A DNA stretch of 64,000 bases, from positions 124,001 through 188,000 of the forward strand of contig MCGE01000020.1 of NCBI GenBank assembly GCA_002105175.1, read 5' to 3'. The translations under genes and the position numbers were made by a program. The stretch is from Absidia repens. Lineage: Eukaryota; Mucoromycota; Mucoromycetes; Mucorales; Cunninghamellaceae. Each line of letters begins with the position of its first letter. Position 1 is the stretch's first letter. The notes under the pieces were generated by a model. The model saw only the letters and a list, made by a program, of their open reading frames with translations, had not been told where the DNA came from and ran no database searches. Below, piece by piece: positions 12,300 through 24,913 of this stretch.

Positions 12300-13130
12300 T
12301 GATATCTTGTCAACGAAGGCAACATGAGAAGAGAACAGCCATGATGTCAATGTTGAATAGCAGTGATTACTGGAATGAGAACAGAACCATGCTGAGTGGT
12401 ATCGATAAAAATTTCGCACACCCACATGATTTTTTAAATGTCCGATCGCAAAGAAAAGCTCTTTTTCCACCTCCCTCTTTCTGTGCATTTTCTTGTTTTC
12501 TTTCCTTTTTTTTTTTTCTTCACCATTTGACTTTTATGAAATCATGTTGGACTTTAGAATAGTCTTAGGACTAGTTTAGACGAGTTTTCAGCTTAGGGAT
12601 TATAATATGCATGGGGAAACCCTTTTATTTTGGTTCCAGGATTTCGAAACAACGTTAGTTGGCTTTTTGAATCCATTATTAGCTTAGTTTAATCTTAGTT
12701 TATCTGTAGTTTGTTATCTACAACTGAATAAAATGCATCTTTGTTTATTTGCTTCAATGAAAAATTGTCCCATTAGTCTCTTCCATGCCTTGTGCAATAG
12801 ATCCCTTCTTCATTATTATCATCACTTTAGATTAGATCTGACAGTTTGTCGTGCTTCATTCAAAGCTATCCCCGTATTAGATCTTCAATAGCTTCCCTTA
12901 TGCTAGCCCCTATAGGTCTTTTCCTTTTATCTAACTTTTTACAATGAACTCTCTCCCTTCCCTCGCCTTTAGTTTCAGTATCTTTTCATATGTATCAAAT
13001 AAAATATGTCTTTTTATTAACCATCCTCTGACCCGTTTGATAACAATAAATAATATCGCTATTGTTGCTGTTTTGTGATTATCCTACCAGAACATTTTGC
13101 TTTCTAGTGCACCCACTATGACTACTTTTG
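12300..13130 (-). repeat. Dispersed repeat family, copy R3 (reversed)
   Basis: This is the only copy clearly in the reverse orientation. Read on the minus strand it shows the box GCATTTTATTCAG (about 12735), the GGGTTTCCCCATGCAT core, ATCCCTAAGCTGAAAACTCG at about 12581-12622, and a degenerate CATGTGGGTGTGCG box near 12420. At 12320-12360 the plus strand encodes EKRTAMMSMLNSSDYW, which matches the coding-like remnant seen on the minus strand of R4 and R5. Confidence 0.7.
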
Positions 13131-13139
13131 CTCCCAAAA

Positions 13140-13793
13140 GACCGCGGGAGTGAGTGACAATCTTAAACCCCTAACATGGAAGGAAGTAAACGAATCCAGA
13201 TCGTGCGGTGCGCGTAGAGCTTTTTTTTTTTCTTCCCCCCCCCTCCCGTAAAGTCCCAGGAACCGATTGACAGTTTATGTCACGAAATATATAAAAGAGC
13301 CTTATTTTCTGCTCTAACATCATATGAATCAATTTAGACCGTGTCATCAGCGCAACATCTGCCATGTTGACCATACTGAATATATGCACGCTTTTTTTTT
13401 ATTTTTTATTTGACCTTTTTTTTTTTTGGATGTGGTATACATTAAAAGAAGCCCAAACTAAAGCCGGTTGCGCTCAAGAGCGTAGCGTGGCGGACAAGGG
13501 GTGTCTTATTTCCTCAAAAACTACACTTCAACAACCTTTTCCCCTGACACACAGATGATCAATTGAGTATAAAAAAAATTGACAACAATTAAGCTCTGTT
13601 TTACGTTCTTGGTGAGCTGCATCATATACAGTACAAATGATAAAATAGGTATATATATATATATCAGTGATTTTATTATACAAATATGCTACAACTAAAA
13701 GAGTCCGAGAGTAAGATAATAAAATAAGACTGAGCTAGGGGAATGGGGGAAAATGTGAGTATAAACGATAGGTGGAGAGGGGTATGACTAAGG
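13140..13793. other. Intergenic, no gene seen
   Basis: AT-rich DNA with short T runs at about 13391-13428 and a TA microsatellite near 13651-13664. The minus-strand frame across 13171-13389 is low-complexity and not supported as a gene. Confidence 0.4.
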
Positions 13794-15385
13794 CTACAAT
13801 AATGGGAAATGGTGATTTGAAGATTGCATAATGTGACTTTCCGTATCGAGGTAATTCCGTGGAGGAGGAGGAGGAGGAGGAGGAGGATATTGTTTCCATC
13901 CATGTTGCTGCTGTGGGTCCAATACTGGTCCATGATCAGTGCCTATTTGATTTCTCGAAGGTGGATGCATTGATACACGACGGGGGGAATATACTGGTGA
14001 TGGTGCAGTACTGGGGTTCATTTGTTGTTGATTCGGATGCATATGATAATGCTGATTGGCAAGTCTTGTCGGATCCACGATATTTCTTACGGACTAAAAA
14101 AAAAAATGAATAAAATGGGTCAAAAAACAGCAGCAACAGCCATTGTCATATAAATCCTTTTGAGACACCTCCCTTTTATTCCCATTTTCTTACCTCAGCA
14201 GTAGGAGGCTGATATTGCCTATTGCGGTACACCGGTTGTGCATATGATTTGGAAGACTGGGTTGTTTGATAAGGAGATTGGTGTTTGTCATTGCTCATCG
14301 GGCGGACGGAGGACATCTGACCTTGAACCGATTGCTGTATCAATGATCCTGTTGCTCTTCGTTTCAATTTGTCGTACATTGCCTACGATACATATCAAAA
14401 ATAATAATAATAATTAATTCACCTGATGGAACTGTTTTTTTTTATATGTTACCTGAAGCTTTGAAAACTGATTTGATTTGGTTTGTATTTCAGCTTGAAG
14501 ATCGTGATTACGTCGCTTTTCGAATTCATTTTCTTTTGTTAGAGCTATGAAAAGCGTTGTGCAAAGTGAATGTAAAGATTCCAATTCCCATTTTATTTTA
14601 TACAGTACTATTGGTTTTACCCTGTAATTTTTTCATTTCACCTATATGAAATTTGTATGATATTAGATAAAAACTAATAGTGTTTTATTGCTGTACCTTA
14701 CCTTGAACTATCCGCTTATGGTCTCGTATTACGGCCTCCAAGCGGTCTTGTCGTGAGCCAAGCTGAGATTCCAAAGATTGCTGCACCGCTTTCCGATAGC
14801 ATAGTTCTTGTGATACTTGATAATTGTAGAATGATAAGGCCCGATTGCATATATCCATAATGACAGTCGGACTCAGCCCAGCCAGTATAGACTAAAAGAG
14901 GATATATGTATCAGTGAGCTCAATCGTTTGAAGAAGGAGGGGGTTCACTTACAGATTTGTATTCTTCCGATGGTGAAAGTTCAATCAACACAATGTCATT
15001 GCTATAAACAATAGAACGGAAAAGAAAAGCTTTGATACTACAGCAAACGCATTTATTGTCATTGACCTGACTTTACCTTTGAGTGAGACTGGAATCACAG
15101 GCAGGGCATACTAAAGCTTCAGCAAACTTGACATTAGCACATTCAAGACAAAATATATCTAAAAAAAGAGAGTGAGATTCGGTAAATAAAGTTACCCAAT
15201 ATTCTTATTTCTATTGTTACGAGAGCAAGAGGTGACACAGGCCTACGGAATAATAGTAGGTGGAATTGGTCAATAAATTGAAATAAAGTGTGATCCTTTT
15301 TTTATTTGTTTACCTTTTGTTCGTGACATATGATTTTTCGACAATCCAAACAATTACAGTGGATGCTTGTATCATAGCCACTCAT
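13794..15385 (-). CDS. HEI10: HEI10/CCNB1IP1-type RING E3 ligase, meiotic crossover factor
   Basis: Nine exons on the minus strand: 15385-15314, 15242-15221, 15158-15077, 15001-14953, 14891-14702, 14641-14621, 14544-14453, 14382-14194 and 14093-13794. The sum is 1017 bases, 338 aa. The N-terminal RING, which reads through three exons, is CNCLDC then ACVTSCSHIFCLEC then CPAC. Directly after it comes the family block IVLIELSPSEEYKSSILAGL followed by ALSFYNYQVSQE, very close to animal CCNB1IP1/HEI10. A coiled-coil region follows, then a Gln/Pro-rich tail with nine consecutive prolines. In animals and plants HEI10 marks crossover sites on synapsed chromosomes as a SUMO/ubiquitin ligase. Two microexons of 22 and 21 nt are notable. 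The match strongly suggests a meiotic cycle in this fungus. Confidence 0.9.
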
Positions 15386-16127
15386 TGAATTTTTTTTGGG
15401 GGGAGGGGAGGGAAGGGGTACGGAAAGAGAGCGGGAAAGAACAAATTTGTTCTTTTTTTTTTTTCTCACAATTAACGGGGGTATCGGGATTTGAAATGGT
15501 TTTAGAAAAAAAAAAAAAGGTGATCAAAGGGGGCCATTTATTAATGATGGGCCCCTTTCACTGCAAACAAGGTATGAATCATATCAAAGAAATAAAGGGT
15601 GCATCATGCAACTTTGATGAACTATTAACCAATAATAGATAATCTATTGAATTTATGGCTACGCGCGACTTGTTTGTTGGTCTGGTGTGGGTATCATTTA
15701 GTTGAGGTATCAACTATACAGTATATAGTACATATGGTGATCTGGGTGCCTTTTATAAAGTTGACAACCTGTTTGCTTCTATTGTATGATGACCTATTTC
15801 CACCTAAGTTTTTCTGTTCTGTTTCTTGTATTTCTTTTTTGGTGGGTGCTTTTAAACCACGGTGATTGGCTGACTTTAATTCTTGTTTTTTTTATTTTCT
15901 GCGCAGAGCAATAAACATGATGTCATTTTTCCCCTCTCTTTCACTTTTTTTTTTTTTATTCCAAGGCAAATTCCATTTTCCTTCTTCCCCTTTTTCTTTC
16001 TCGAATTTTTTTTTTTTTTCACTTTTTACTTTTTCTTTTACTTTATATCTTTTTATTTGTTTCCCAAATATTTTACATATTACACCTCTTCATTCTCTCT
16101 CTCTTCCCATCATAACCCACATATACA
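15386..16127. promoter_or_regulatory. Divergent promoter region between HEI10 and the kinase
   Basis: The 742 bp hold promoters for both genes. A TATCGGGATTTGAAATGG motif at about 15483-15500 lies 100 bp upstream of the HEI10 ATG, on the strand orientation shared with other genes here. The kinase side is pyrimidine-rich, with T runs at about 15950 and 16007-16019 just before its ATG. Confidence 0.45.
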
Positions 16128-18355
16128 ATGTCTGTTTTTTCAAAATTCACCAACTTTATACGACACACAAAAAACGCAGTGAATGGTGACAAGTATGAAA
16201 CAGCACAAAGAATCGTAGAAGAAGAACGACTGGCGAAAAAGCAACTTCCATCTTACAGCGGTTTAGAACGGTATCAATTACTGGAAAAAATTGGCGAGTA
16301 AGTCACTTAAAAATAGTTGGTTAATCTGAGCGACGGTTGCCATCACATAGACTGAAACCATTCCTTTTCTTTGCTTTATTTTATTAGTGGCGCTTTTTCT
16401 ATTGTGTATGAAGCTTTGGACACTCAAACAAACGACAAAGTAGCAGTCAAGGTGGTGGACCAAACCAAACTCAAACGGGAACAGGTAGGCAAGGGACTGA
16501 ACTCTATATATATATATATGTATATGTATTAGAGTGAGAGTAAGAGAAAAGACTATTTTATATGTCCTTTTTGATTCACTGACAGCCTCTGTTTTTTTCC
16601 ATATAGAAAGCTAGCGTCCTGAAAGAAATACGGATAATGCAAACACTCAAACACCCATCGATTGTCCGTATGCTTGCTTACCATGAAACGTCCACTGTAA
16701 GTCACAGCTCAGAAAAAGAAATGGGATAAAAAAAAAACGGACTAAAATTTTTCATTTTTTTTTCCTATTCGTCGGGACACTAGCACTTTTTTCTTGTTCT
16801 GGAATTATGTGAAGGAGGTGAACTCTTTAATCAAATTGTCAAACTGACCTACTTCAGTGAAGACTTGGCAAGGCATTGTATTCGTCAGGTGGCTGAAGGT
16901 CTACGGTATCTCCATGAAGATTGTGGGGTAGTACACAGGTAAGAATATATACATATTTATAGTCAAGTCAATCTGTCTCACACCTGCTCACTAATACATG
17001 TGTTATTTTATGATTATAGAGATATTAAACCTGAGAATTTACTTTTTGATCCTATACCTATCATGGAACGAACGCAACCGGCTCCACCATTACCTGACTT
17101 TGATGATGAAACCAAAATGGATGAAGGCGAATTTGTAGAAGGTGTTGGTGGTGGTGGTATTGGCAAAATTCATATTGCTGATTTTGGTCTGTCAAAAGTT
17201 GTGTGGAATAGCTCAACCATGACCCCTTGTGGAACTATCGGTAAAGGAAACATGGTGCATTATTAAGAAAGGAAAATATATTGACTTCTTTTTTTATTGT
17301 GCTTAGGCTACACTGCACCAGAAATTGTCAAGGATCAACGATACTCCAAATCGGTAGATATGTGGGCCCTTGGCTGTGTCCTTTATACGATGCTTTGTGG
17401 CTTTCCTCCATTTTTTGATGAAGATATTACTGACCTTACTCAAAAGGTTGCCAAAGGCCAATATGAATTCCTTAGTCCATGGTGGGATGTGGTGTCGGAC
17501 AGCGTCAAAGATCTCATTACCCATACTTTATGCATGAATCCAAGGAAGCGATATACCATCGATCAATTTTTAAATCATCCTTGGATGCAGCAAAAGGTAA
17601 CACAAAAAATAAAAAAAAGTCAAAGGAAACAAATAAATAATGAATAACTGTATTTGTCATCACCTTCGTAGCCATTATCATCAAAGCAAGCGGCGGAAAC
17701 AGACACCATAATAGAAGAAGAAGAAGGACATCACGAACAACAGCAACAAGAATCCGAAGCCGAACAATTCAAGAAAAGCTACAAACAAAGAAATACCACT
17801 TCTTCTGGTCAAACCACCCCTACAGAACGACGCCGTATCCTTGAACCGTCGATGAAAGAAATCTACGGTGTGTGCCTGGATATGGCGCGTGGTGCTGAAG
17901 AAAAGAAACTGAAGAAACGGGCCAAAAAGCAACCACATATGTTTGTCAACTCTATATACAATGTGGATGAGGACGAGGACGACGACGACGAGGACGACGA
18001 CGACGAGGACGACGATGATGATGATGATGAAGACTCCAGCAACAGTGATGACGATGATGATGATGATGATGATGATTCAACAAGCGAACCAAGAACGGAA
18101 GATAATGCTCAAGCTGATTTGGAACTCGACGCTTTACACAATCAATTGAATCAAATGATGTCAGCAACGCAAATCTCCCAAACAGAACAAACAGCACAAC
18201 AAGTAGAAGCCTCCCAACACCAACATCATCATGCAGCGCCAACAGAACATATCAAAAAGGTCAAAGTGCGCAAACCACAAGCTCTTTTCGAATTGAAGAT
18301 GGATCATGCCACGTTATTGGAAAAACGACGAAGAAATGTACCGGCGGCTGAATGA
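16128..18355 (+). CDS. srk1: Srk1/RCK2-type CaMK-family serine/threonine kinase
   Basis: Seven exons: 16128-16297, 16388-16484, 16607-16696, 16784-16938, 17020-17240, 17307-17596 and 17672-18355, giving 568 aa. The kinase domain (about 48-340) has the glycine loop IGDGAFSIVYEAL, the VAVKVVD lysine, HRDIKPENLLF (171-181), DFGLSK (from about 225) and YTAPE. Between the catalytic loop and DFG lies a 40-residue insert ending GVGGGGIGKIHIADFG. The same insert is a hallmark of yeast RCK2 and fission yeast Srk1, kinases activated by the stress MAPK Hog1/Sty1. The C-terminal tail contains a strongly acidic Asp/Glu tract (about 441-480) and basic patches. This makes a role in osmotic or oxidative stress signalling likely, by inference. 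Confidence 0.9.
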
Positions 18356-19081
18356 AAATCATGGCCACCCTTCCTTTTTGTCAGTTTTTTTTTTTTATTT
18401 TTTTGTTCCATTTCTTTTTTAGATTCCATTTTTTATAGTTTCTTTCTTATCTCCCATCCCCTTCTCCATCGTTTTGGTCGTTATATTTATTATATCATCT
18501 ACTTCTTTTTTTTTGGAATTCATTTATTCTTCCCATTCCCCCCTCCACCCATGCCCTTCTCCCTTCCCCTAGTTTATCATGTCTCTCTTTTTTTTTATAT
18601 ATATTTATATCTGTGTATATTTGTCAAAATAAAAAACCCCATACTGAATCAAAGTTTGAAATTGTGGTGCTTATTTGTCGAAATGAATACAATAGAAAAA
18701 AGGAATTGTGTGTATTTATTCACAAGGAAAATTTTCAACATAACTATCATAAACTACATAAAGTGCAAGTGCGTGTGCATAGGTGTATGTGTAGATATAT
18801 ATATATATATAAAGGACAGAGTGGTATCCAAAAGAAAAGTTCACTGAAGAAAAAATGAACGAATGTCTATATTCTAGTGGGTGATAGGATAACCATTATA
18901 TTACTATGTGTATAAAAAATAGGGACCTTACAATATCAATATACTATTCATTTTATAACATGGTGTGATTTTATTCAAATAGATGGTATTCATTGTGATA
19001 GCTATAAACTACGACGGTATAGATACATATAAAAAAAAAAAAAAGAGAATAGAAGGATGGGGGAAGAGTAGGGGAGATAAA
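18356..19081. other. Convergent intergenic region
   Basis: The kinase and glucoamylase genes converge here. CT-rich and T-rich 3'UTR DNA, AATAAA near 18629 and a TA microsatellite at about 18795-18810 are seen. The plus-strand frames at 18551-18858 are low-complexity and not supported. Confidence 0.45.
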
Positions 19082-21088
19082 TCAACTATCTGATGAATCT
19101 GAATAAAACTGGCCACGAGTATGAAGAGCAGAAATAAGGCTAGCATAAGACCAAGTAAGATGAGAAGCACCTTGAAGGAAACCTATTTTGAAGAAAGAAA
19201 GCAAAAAGACAAAGATGATGTTATTAAATAACTATATATTTCGTTCCCTCATTTACACACACATTTGACTTACCGGTATCGCGGTTGTATTGCTCGGATA
19301 AGGCACCGTCGAGGCCTTGGTGGTATTGTACTGTCATTAAAAATCGATCGGCATCAGAGGCAAGGGAGTGTCGGAGAGCATCGAAATCTGAGTGATTCAC
19401 TTCATAAAAATGGCCCAGTTCCACTGTTGGATCACGTTGCTTGAAAAACCCATGATTGATATCGGTGACTTCCACACCGCCTTGGTGTTGCCATGCCATC
19501 ATTGCCAAATAATAAAGTTCCGCCATCGCAGTGGTAGCCAAAAACCAAGGATTACCTATTGATAACCCATAACCATCGTACCTGTCTTCTGGATACCGAC
19601 CCATTGCCGTAGCAGCATTGTCATTGCCATCATTTCGTTTGTTAGTATTCAAAGGATAGAGATTTGCGAAAGCATCCTCCAATGCCTTTGCTGTAGCTAA
19701 TATCTGCAATCAAGAAAAGAGAGAAAGGAGTAAGTTTCACCATCTTTTTCTTTTTCTTTTGTCATATTACCTTGTCTGAATCTGGGGTAAAAAAGCCTAA
19801 TGAAAAATAAAACGACATCATCATCATTATTAATATCAGATTACCTCGACAATATCCACTATACATCCCTTGCCTTTTTTTTTTTTTTGGTATTCTCTCA
19901 TTCTCTTTTTGTTTTGTTTTTTACCATCTTTGAGAGGAGCCGCAAGGTTGGCAGCAAGTAGAATCGAGATATCCAGCCCCGATGGTTTTTGTTGACCTTG
20001 CACCTGATCCTGGGTAACTTTGATGTAATTGTCACTTGATGACCAAAAAGTAAGCAGTCGTTGTTCTATCCGTCTTGCAAAGTGTCGATAAAGATGTGTT
20101 CGCTTACTATCATCATGTTTCCGGGCAAAGTCCGACCCATCTAATAATCCACGTCGCATCACCATCAATGTATAAAAATGAATACCTTTGATTTCCTCCC
20201 TATAGAAAAACATAGAAGAGAAAACGTGAGAATATATCAATATTTATAATTCCTACATCACAAGACAGTTGAATTTTCTTTCTTACCACAGATCAAAGCA
20301 TGGTTCCTTCCATGATCGTACCACATAGTCTAGATCCAAATAGATCGCCGGTTTCAATGTCGTCTTTATATAGTCCAAAGGAATGGTATCAGTATTCTGT
20401 TCGACCAGAACGTTCGCGAATTGAATCATGGCGATTGCACGTTCAGCAGGTCCATCATTTTGTGGTCTGATACATGAGAAGAGAGAGAGTAAAAATAAAC
20501 ACACATGCACCACTGGTAATTCACACATCACCTTTTTTTTTTTTCATAAGGAACTTACCTTCCCCAGACATTGACATAAGGGGAGCCATCCGCATTAAAT
20601 TTAGGTTCGCCCAGGCATTGGCAGGGTGTACGGTCGACAGTATGCTGCGTATGAATTTGGAAGTCCACATAATCATAAAGTACTTGATTCAAATCCATTT
20701 TTTCTGTTAGATCGTTTGTGCCATGTGATAGTTGCTGCTGCTGGTCGAGAAGGGTCGCCACAGCATAAGAGACCAAACTGGCATCACGAGTCCATGTGTA
20801 AAAGTAATCAGGATTCACCTTGGACGGGGAAGCGGCAATAAAACCACGTCTGGTACCAACCGGATTTACATTGGCAAGGAGATGCCGTAGACTTTGTTCT
20901 TGTTGGGTTTCCACCCAGGTATGGTTGAGCAACGAGCGCTGAGGTTGTAGTGACCAGACAGTTTGCAAAGGAAGCAAAGGATCGGCGTGGATGGCATCGA
21001 CTGGTTTCAGGAACCAAATGGCATCTTGGTCAAACCAAAAGAGTAAGTCAAAAAATACCAATAGCTTGAAGTAAAGTGTAGCAATCAT
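19082..21088 (-). CDS. Glucoamylase (GH15 family)
   Basis: Six exons on the minus strand: 21088-20559, 20466-20287, 20199-19925, 19796-19771 (26 nt), 19703-19274 and 19182-19082, giving 513 aa. GH15 motifs are in order: GFIAASPSKVNPDYFYTWTRD (97-102 is YTWTRD), PQNDGPAERA, and the catalytic-acid block FDLWEEIKG (Glu 238/239, joined by splicing). Then come NPWFLATTAMAELYY, the general-base block GALSEQYNRDTG (Glu about 473) and the closing LTWSYASLISA. The enzyme releases glucose from starch or glycogen ends. The hydrophobic N-terminus (about residues 1-19) may be a signal or anchor. There is no starch-binding domain, so it resembles intracellular or sporulation-type fungal glucoamylases such as yeast SGA1 more than secreted CBM-bearing forms. 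Confidence 0.92.
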
Positions 21089-21381
21089 TCGTTGGGCAAA
21101 AAAGTAAAATAAATAAAAAGTGGGAAGAAAAAAAAATAATGTTTTTGGCCCGTCGCCTTGATTAAATAAAACGCCGCTGCATAATACATCATAAGTGGCG
21201 TTTTTTTTTTTTTATCAATACAATGATATGGATAGTATAACATAAAAAAGATGCATAAAAAACCAAAGAGTGTGGTGATAAAATGTAATTTTGTTTTATT
21301 GAAGTGGTGTTATAAAGGAAAAAGAAAAATAGCAAAGCGTATATATACAAATAGTAAAGGAATCAAACAAGTAAAACTAAT

Positions 21382-22476
21382 CTATGGTGTCACACAAACT
21401 TTCATTCCAAGTCCATCCTTGAAGACGCCCCAAGCCTGTTCAAATTGGTCCAAAGTGAATTGATGAGAGATGAGTTGCTTCCAGTCAATTTTTCCATCAG
21501 CCAAGATCTTGACTGCTCTTTCCATGCCATAAGGGTTTGTGTAAGTGGATCTGATGGTCAATTCACGACGATAGACATCGAAGGGAGACACCGTCACGGT
21601 GGCGTCAGTTTTGGCAACACCCACCCACACTACAGTGGCACCGGCCTTTGCATATGTCAACGCATCTGTCATGGTTTGAGCACGACCAACACATTCAAAC
21701 ACTACATCAAACCCATCACCACGTAAAGGATCCCCAGTCTTCAATTCCCCAGGTCCATACGCTTCACTTGCACCGAAGATATTTACCGCGTTGGCACGTC
21801 GCATTTCGTTGGGTTCAATTACCGTCACATGAGCACCGCCAGTTGAGCACAACGCCATTGTCATCAAACCAATAGGACCAGCACCAATCACCAAGACATG
21901 GTCTCCAGTTTTGATTTCGCCCAGATCCACTGCGTGTACCACACAAGAAAGCGGCTCGGCCAAGGAGGCTACCACAGGACTAACAGTCGAAGGCACAGGT
22001 ACGGCTGCACGGGCGGGGACTGCCACATACTGGGCCATCCCACCATGGATAGTGACACCAATACAAGACAAATTTGGGCACAGATGGTATTTGCGGTTAC
22101 GACAGTATGTACAGGAGTTACAAGGCATGTTGGGATCAATAGCCACCAAATCACCCACCTTAACGCTGGTAACGCAGTCTTCATGAATGGCTTCAACATG
22201 ACCAGAGAATTCATGACCAATGACGACGTTCCGCGTGGCATGAGGTGTTTCACCATGGCAAATATGCATATCAGTTCCTATATACAATGTTTATTAATGT
22301 TAAGTTAAATTGTATCCCCCTTTCCCTTGACTCTTTTGGATGTACTTACCACACAAACCAGAAGCAGCCACTTTAATCAACATTTCACCAGACCGTAAAG
22401 ATGGGACAGAAGTAGACATAACAGTAATAGCACCATCCTTTTCCCAGCGAGCAACGTTCATTTCAGATTGGGTCAT
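21382..22476 (-). CDS. Zinc-dependent medium-chain alcohol/polyol dehydrogenase
   Basis: Two exons on the minus strand: 22476-22350 and 22277-21382, giving 340 aa. I use the ATG at 22476; the longer frame starts at a TTG. Catalytic zinc ligands are Cys42 (SGLCG, split by the intron) and the GHE motif (63-65). The structural zinc cluster is Cys95, 98, 101 and 109 in CNSCTYCRNRKYHLC. A Rossmann motif GAGPIGL is followed by an EPN segment at the end of the second strand. The family includes sorbitol, xylitol and butanediol dehydrogenases, which oxidise secondary alcohols or polyols with NAD(P)+. The substrate cannot be fixed from the sequence. Confidence 0.9.
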
Positions 22477-23067
22477 TGTGGTCAATAAGTTTGTATATAA
22501 AAAGAGAGATATAAAAATTTAAAGAAGCCAAAAAAAAAAAAAATGGGTGTCTTTTTTTATGTAGAAGACATTAAAGACCCGCATCAAAAGTCAGACGTTT
22601 AACCACCCCACTTTGGCAAACAAAAATCCACATTTGGTCAATAGTCGCACACCTTTAAATCCGACACACATAAAACTGTTCGCCCCTTTTGGAAGGTTCC
22701 TTCAAATGGAGAAAATGGACGATTCATGAAAATCGCCGAAAGGACACACTAATCAATTTCCCCCCTTTCCCCACATAAATATTTATTATCGACCTTTTTT
22801 TCTTTTTTCAAAAAAAAAACCAACCAAGTTCATTCCCCACCCCCACCCCAACACATCACAACCCAGCCCACTTCAATCCAATAGACGACTTCAGTGATAT
22901 TCATACAGCATTTTAATAGTAATAAAAAAACTTTTTTTTATTTATTTCCAGCTTCCTCCCCCCCCCCCATTTGACTATCCACAAAAAAAAAAAGAGAGAG
23001 AGAGAGAAAGTGTGTGATATAAACTAACTAAACAGGCAAAAACGCTAAATACAGATACATCAGCCTA
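22477..23067. other. Intergenic, promoter of dehydrogenase and 3' end of TAF12
   Basis: Contains C-rich and A-rich runs, for example CCCCACCCCCACCCC near 22840 and CCCCCCCC near 22965, plus GA dinucleotide repeats near 22992. No gene-like frame is seen. Confidence 0.4.
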
Positions 23068-24913
23068 TTACTGGTGGTCTTTTCTAGAAGAATTTTGGAG
23101 TTTGGCATGATTGACAGCTTGCACCTTGGCTTGGTAACTTGATGGCACGTTGGGTTTTCGTAACGAGCGTATATCATCCGAAGCAAATCCAGGGATTCTA
23201 ATATTCCAGTTCCGTTCTATACGTTAAAAAAAAAAAAAGAGACGAATGAATGATGATGATCAACACACGCTTCTCCCCCATCTCTCTCCATGTATATATC
23301 CTCATCTTCTTACCCAAATGAAGTTGTAAGTCTTTTACTTCCAAAGTATCTGATTTTCGGTGTTTAGCTAGTCGGCATGCAAATGTGGTTACTGATTCAA
23401 TAAATTCATCGGCCACTTCCAGGAGGATCTAATAGAAATAAAGCAAATAAATTGTATTAGATAACAAAAATCCACACACACACACACACAATCCTATCTC
23501 TGCTCCTCTTTCTCCCTCTTCCAGAATGATAATAAAAGGAAACTTACATCTTCCACTTCAGGTTCCAAACGTTCAGCAGGATCAATTTGACCCACTAATT
23601 CTTGGATCTTTCTTTTAGCCAATACCCGCGGCACACCATCGGCATCCAATATATCATTTGAGTTGTTCTGGGCTTGGGCTTGGGCAGCAGCTTGGGCGGC
23701 AGCTTGAGCCGCCTTCTTTTGTTGTTTTGCAGTCGAAGGGTTGGTGGCAGTAGGAGTAGCAGCCGCTTGAGCAGCAGCACCAGCGGCAGTGGCGGCCCCA
23801 GTGACGTTGGGCATACCGGATGCGGATGAGGTCAGGTTCATACCAGCTGGCGAGGATGATGGTGGTGCGGCGGTGTTCATATTGCTAGAGTTCATTCCTG
23901 CTGCTGCTACAGCAGCGGCAGCGGCAGCTAACGTAGTGGGATTGGGAGGACCTGACATGGGTGATTGTTGCTGTGGTTGTTGTTGTTGTTGTTGTGGCTG
24001 CTGCTGCTGTTGTTGTTGTTGAGCCATATTTAATTGCTGCTGTTGCTGAGGTGTTGCTGGCATAGAATAAGGATTGGCACCCATTTGACCTTGGGAAACA
24101 GCACCGGCACCAGGTGTTTTCCCCATTGGAGAAGCAGTGACCATGGGTGTGCCTGCGGCGCTACTTGTAGGTGTTGAGGAAGATGTTGGCATCATGTGAT
24201 TCATATGGTTGGGTGGCATTGATGCAGTTTGACCAGAGGAAAAGGCAAACATCCCCGGATGCTGCTGTTGTTGCTGTTGCTGCTGCTGTTGTTGTTGATT
24301 TTGATTTTGTGTTGCTGGGACATTGGGCATATTTTGCATATTGTTCTGATTCGCCGCAGATACTGTAGCTGCTGACATGAGAGGTCGTGGTGATGAAGCG
24401 ATATTAGCATTGTTGTTTCGTGGAGAGGCATTGGCGGCTGCAGCTGCCGCCGCTGCGTTTCCTATATTAAAACATGTGAGAATCAGCATAAAATAGTGTT
24501 GGTTAAAAAAAAAAAGACTTACGCATCTGAACTGTGGAGAAGGCCGCTTGAGGACCATTATTTACAGGAGAAAAGTGAGCAGGTGATCCAGGAGTAGATG
24601 AGCCTGTATTATCCATCTGTTGCTGTTGTTGTTGCTGCTGCTGTCTTCGTAAAAAGGCGGCCTGCTGTTGTTGCTGAAATTGTTGAGGCAGGATATTATT
24701 GAGGAGAGTCTGGTATCCCACTAGCCTTTGTTGCAATTCATGTTCTTGAGCACGTATATGTTCCCGTTCTTCATTGGTAATATCGGTTCTATCTGCTCGT
24801 TGACGTAGTTGTAGAATGTTGTTATTGAGTCCTTCGATGTTTTGTCTATATTGCTGCATAAAGGCAGGCATATTTTGAAGAATAGCCGCCGTCGCTTGTG
24901 GATTGTTTGCCAT
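23068..24913 (-). CDS. TAF12: TAF12, histone-fold subunit of TFIID and SAGA
   Basis: Four exons on the minus strand: 24913-24523, 24461-23548, 23428-23314 and 23216-23068, giving 522 aa. The C-terminal histone fold starts near [21 protein letters not shown]. It continues through [34 protein letters not shown] and ends with the invariant [12 protein letters not shown] block, assembled across the last intron. TAF12 pairs with TAF4 in TFIID and Ada1 in SAGA. The long N-terminal part is Gln-, Ala-, Asn- and Pro-rich with several CAG/GCT-type homopolymers, typical of activator-contacting regions. A basic tail follows the histone fold. Confidence 0.95.

Noticed and set aside
13859..14113. Glu-rich plus-strand frame
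   Set aside because: It is the reverse strand of HEI10's poly-proline codons.
17952..18242. His/Arg-rich minus-strand frame
   Set aside because: It is the reverse of the kinase's Asp/Glu codon repeats, not a gene.
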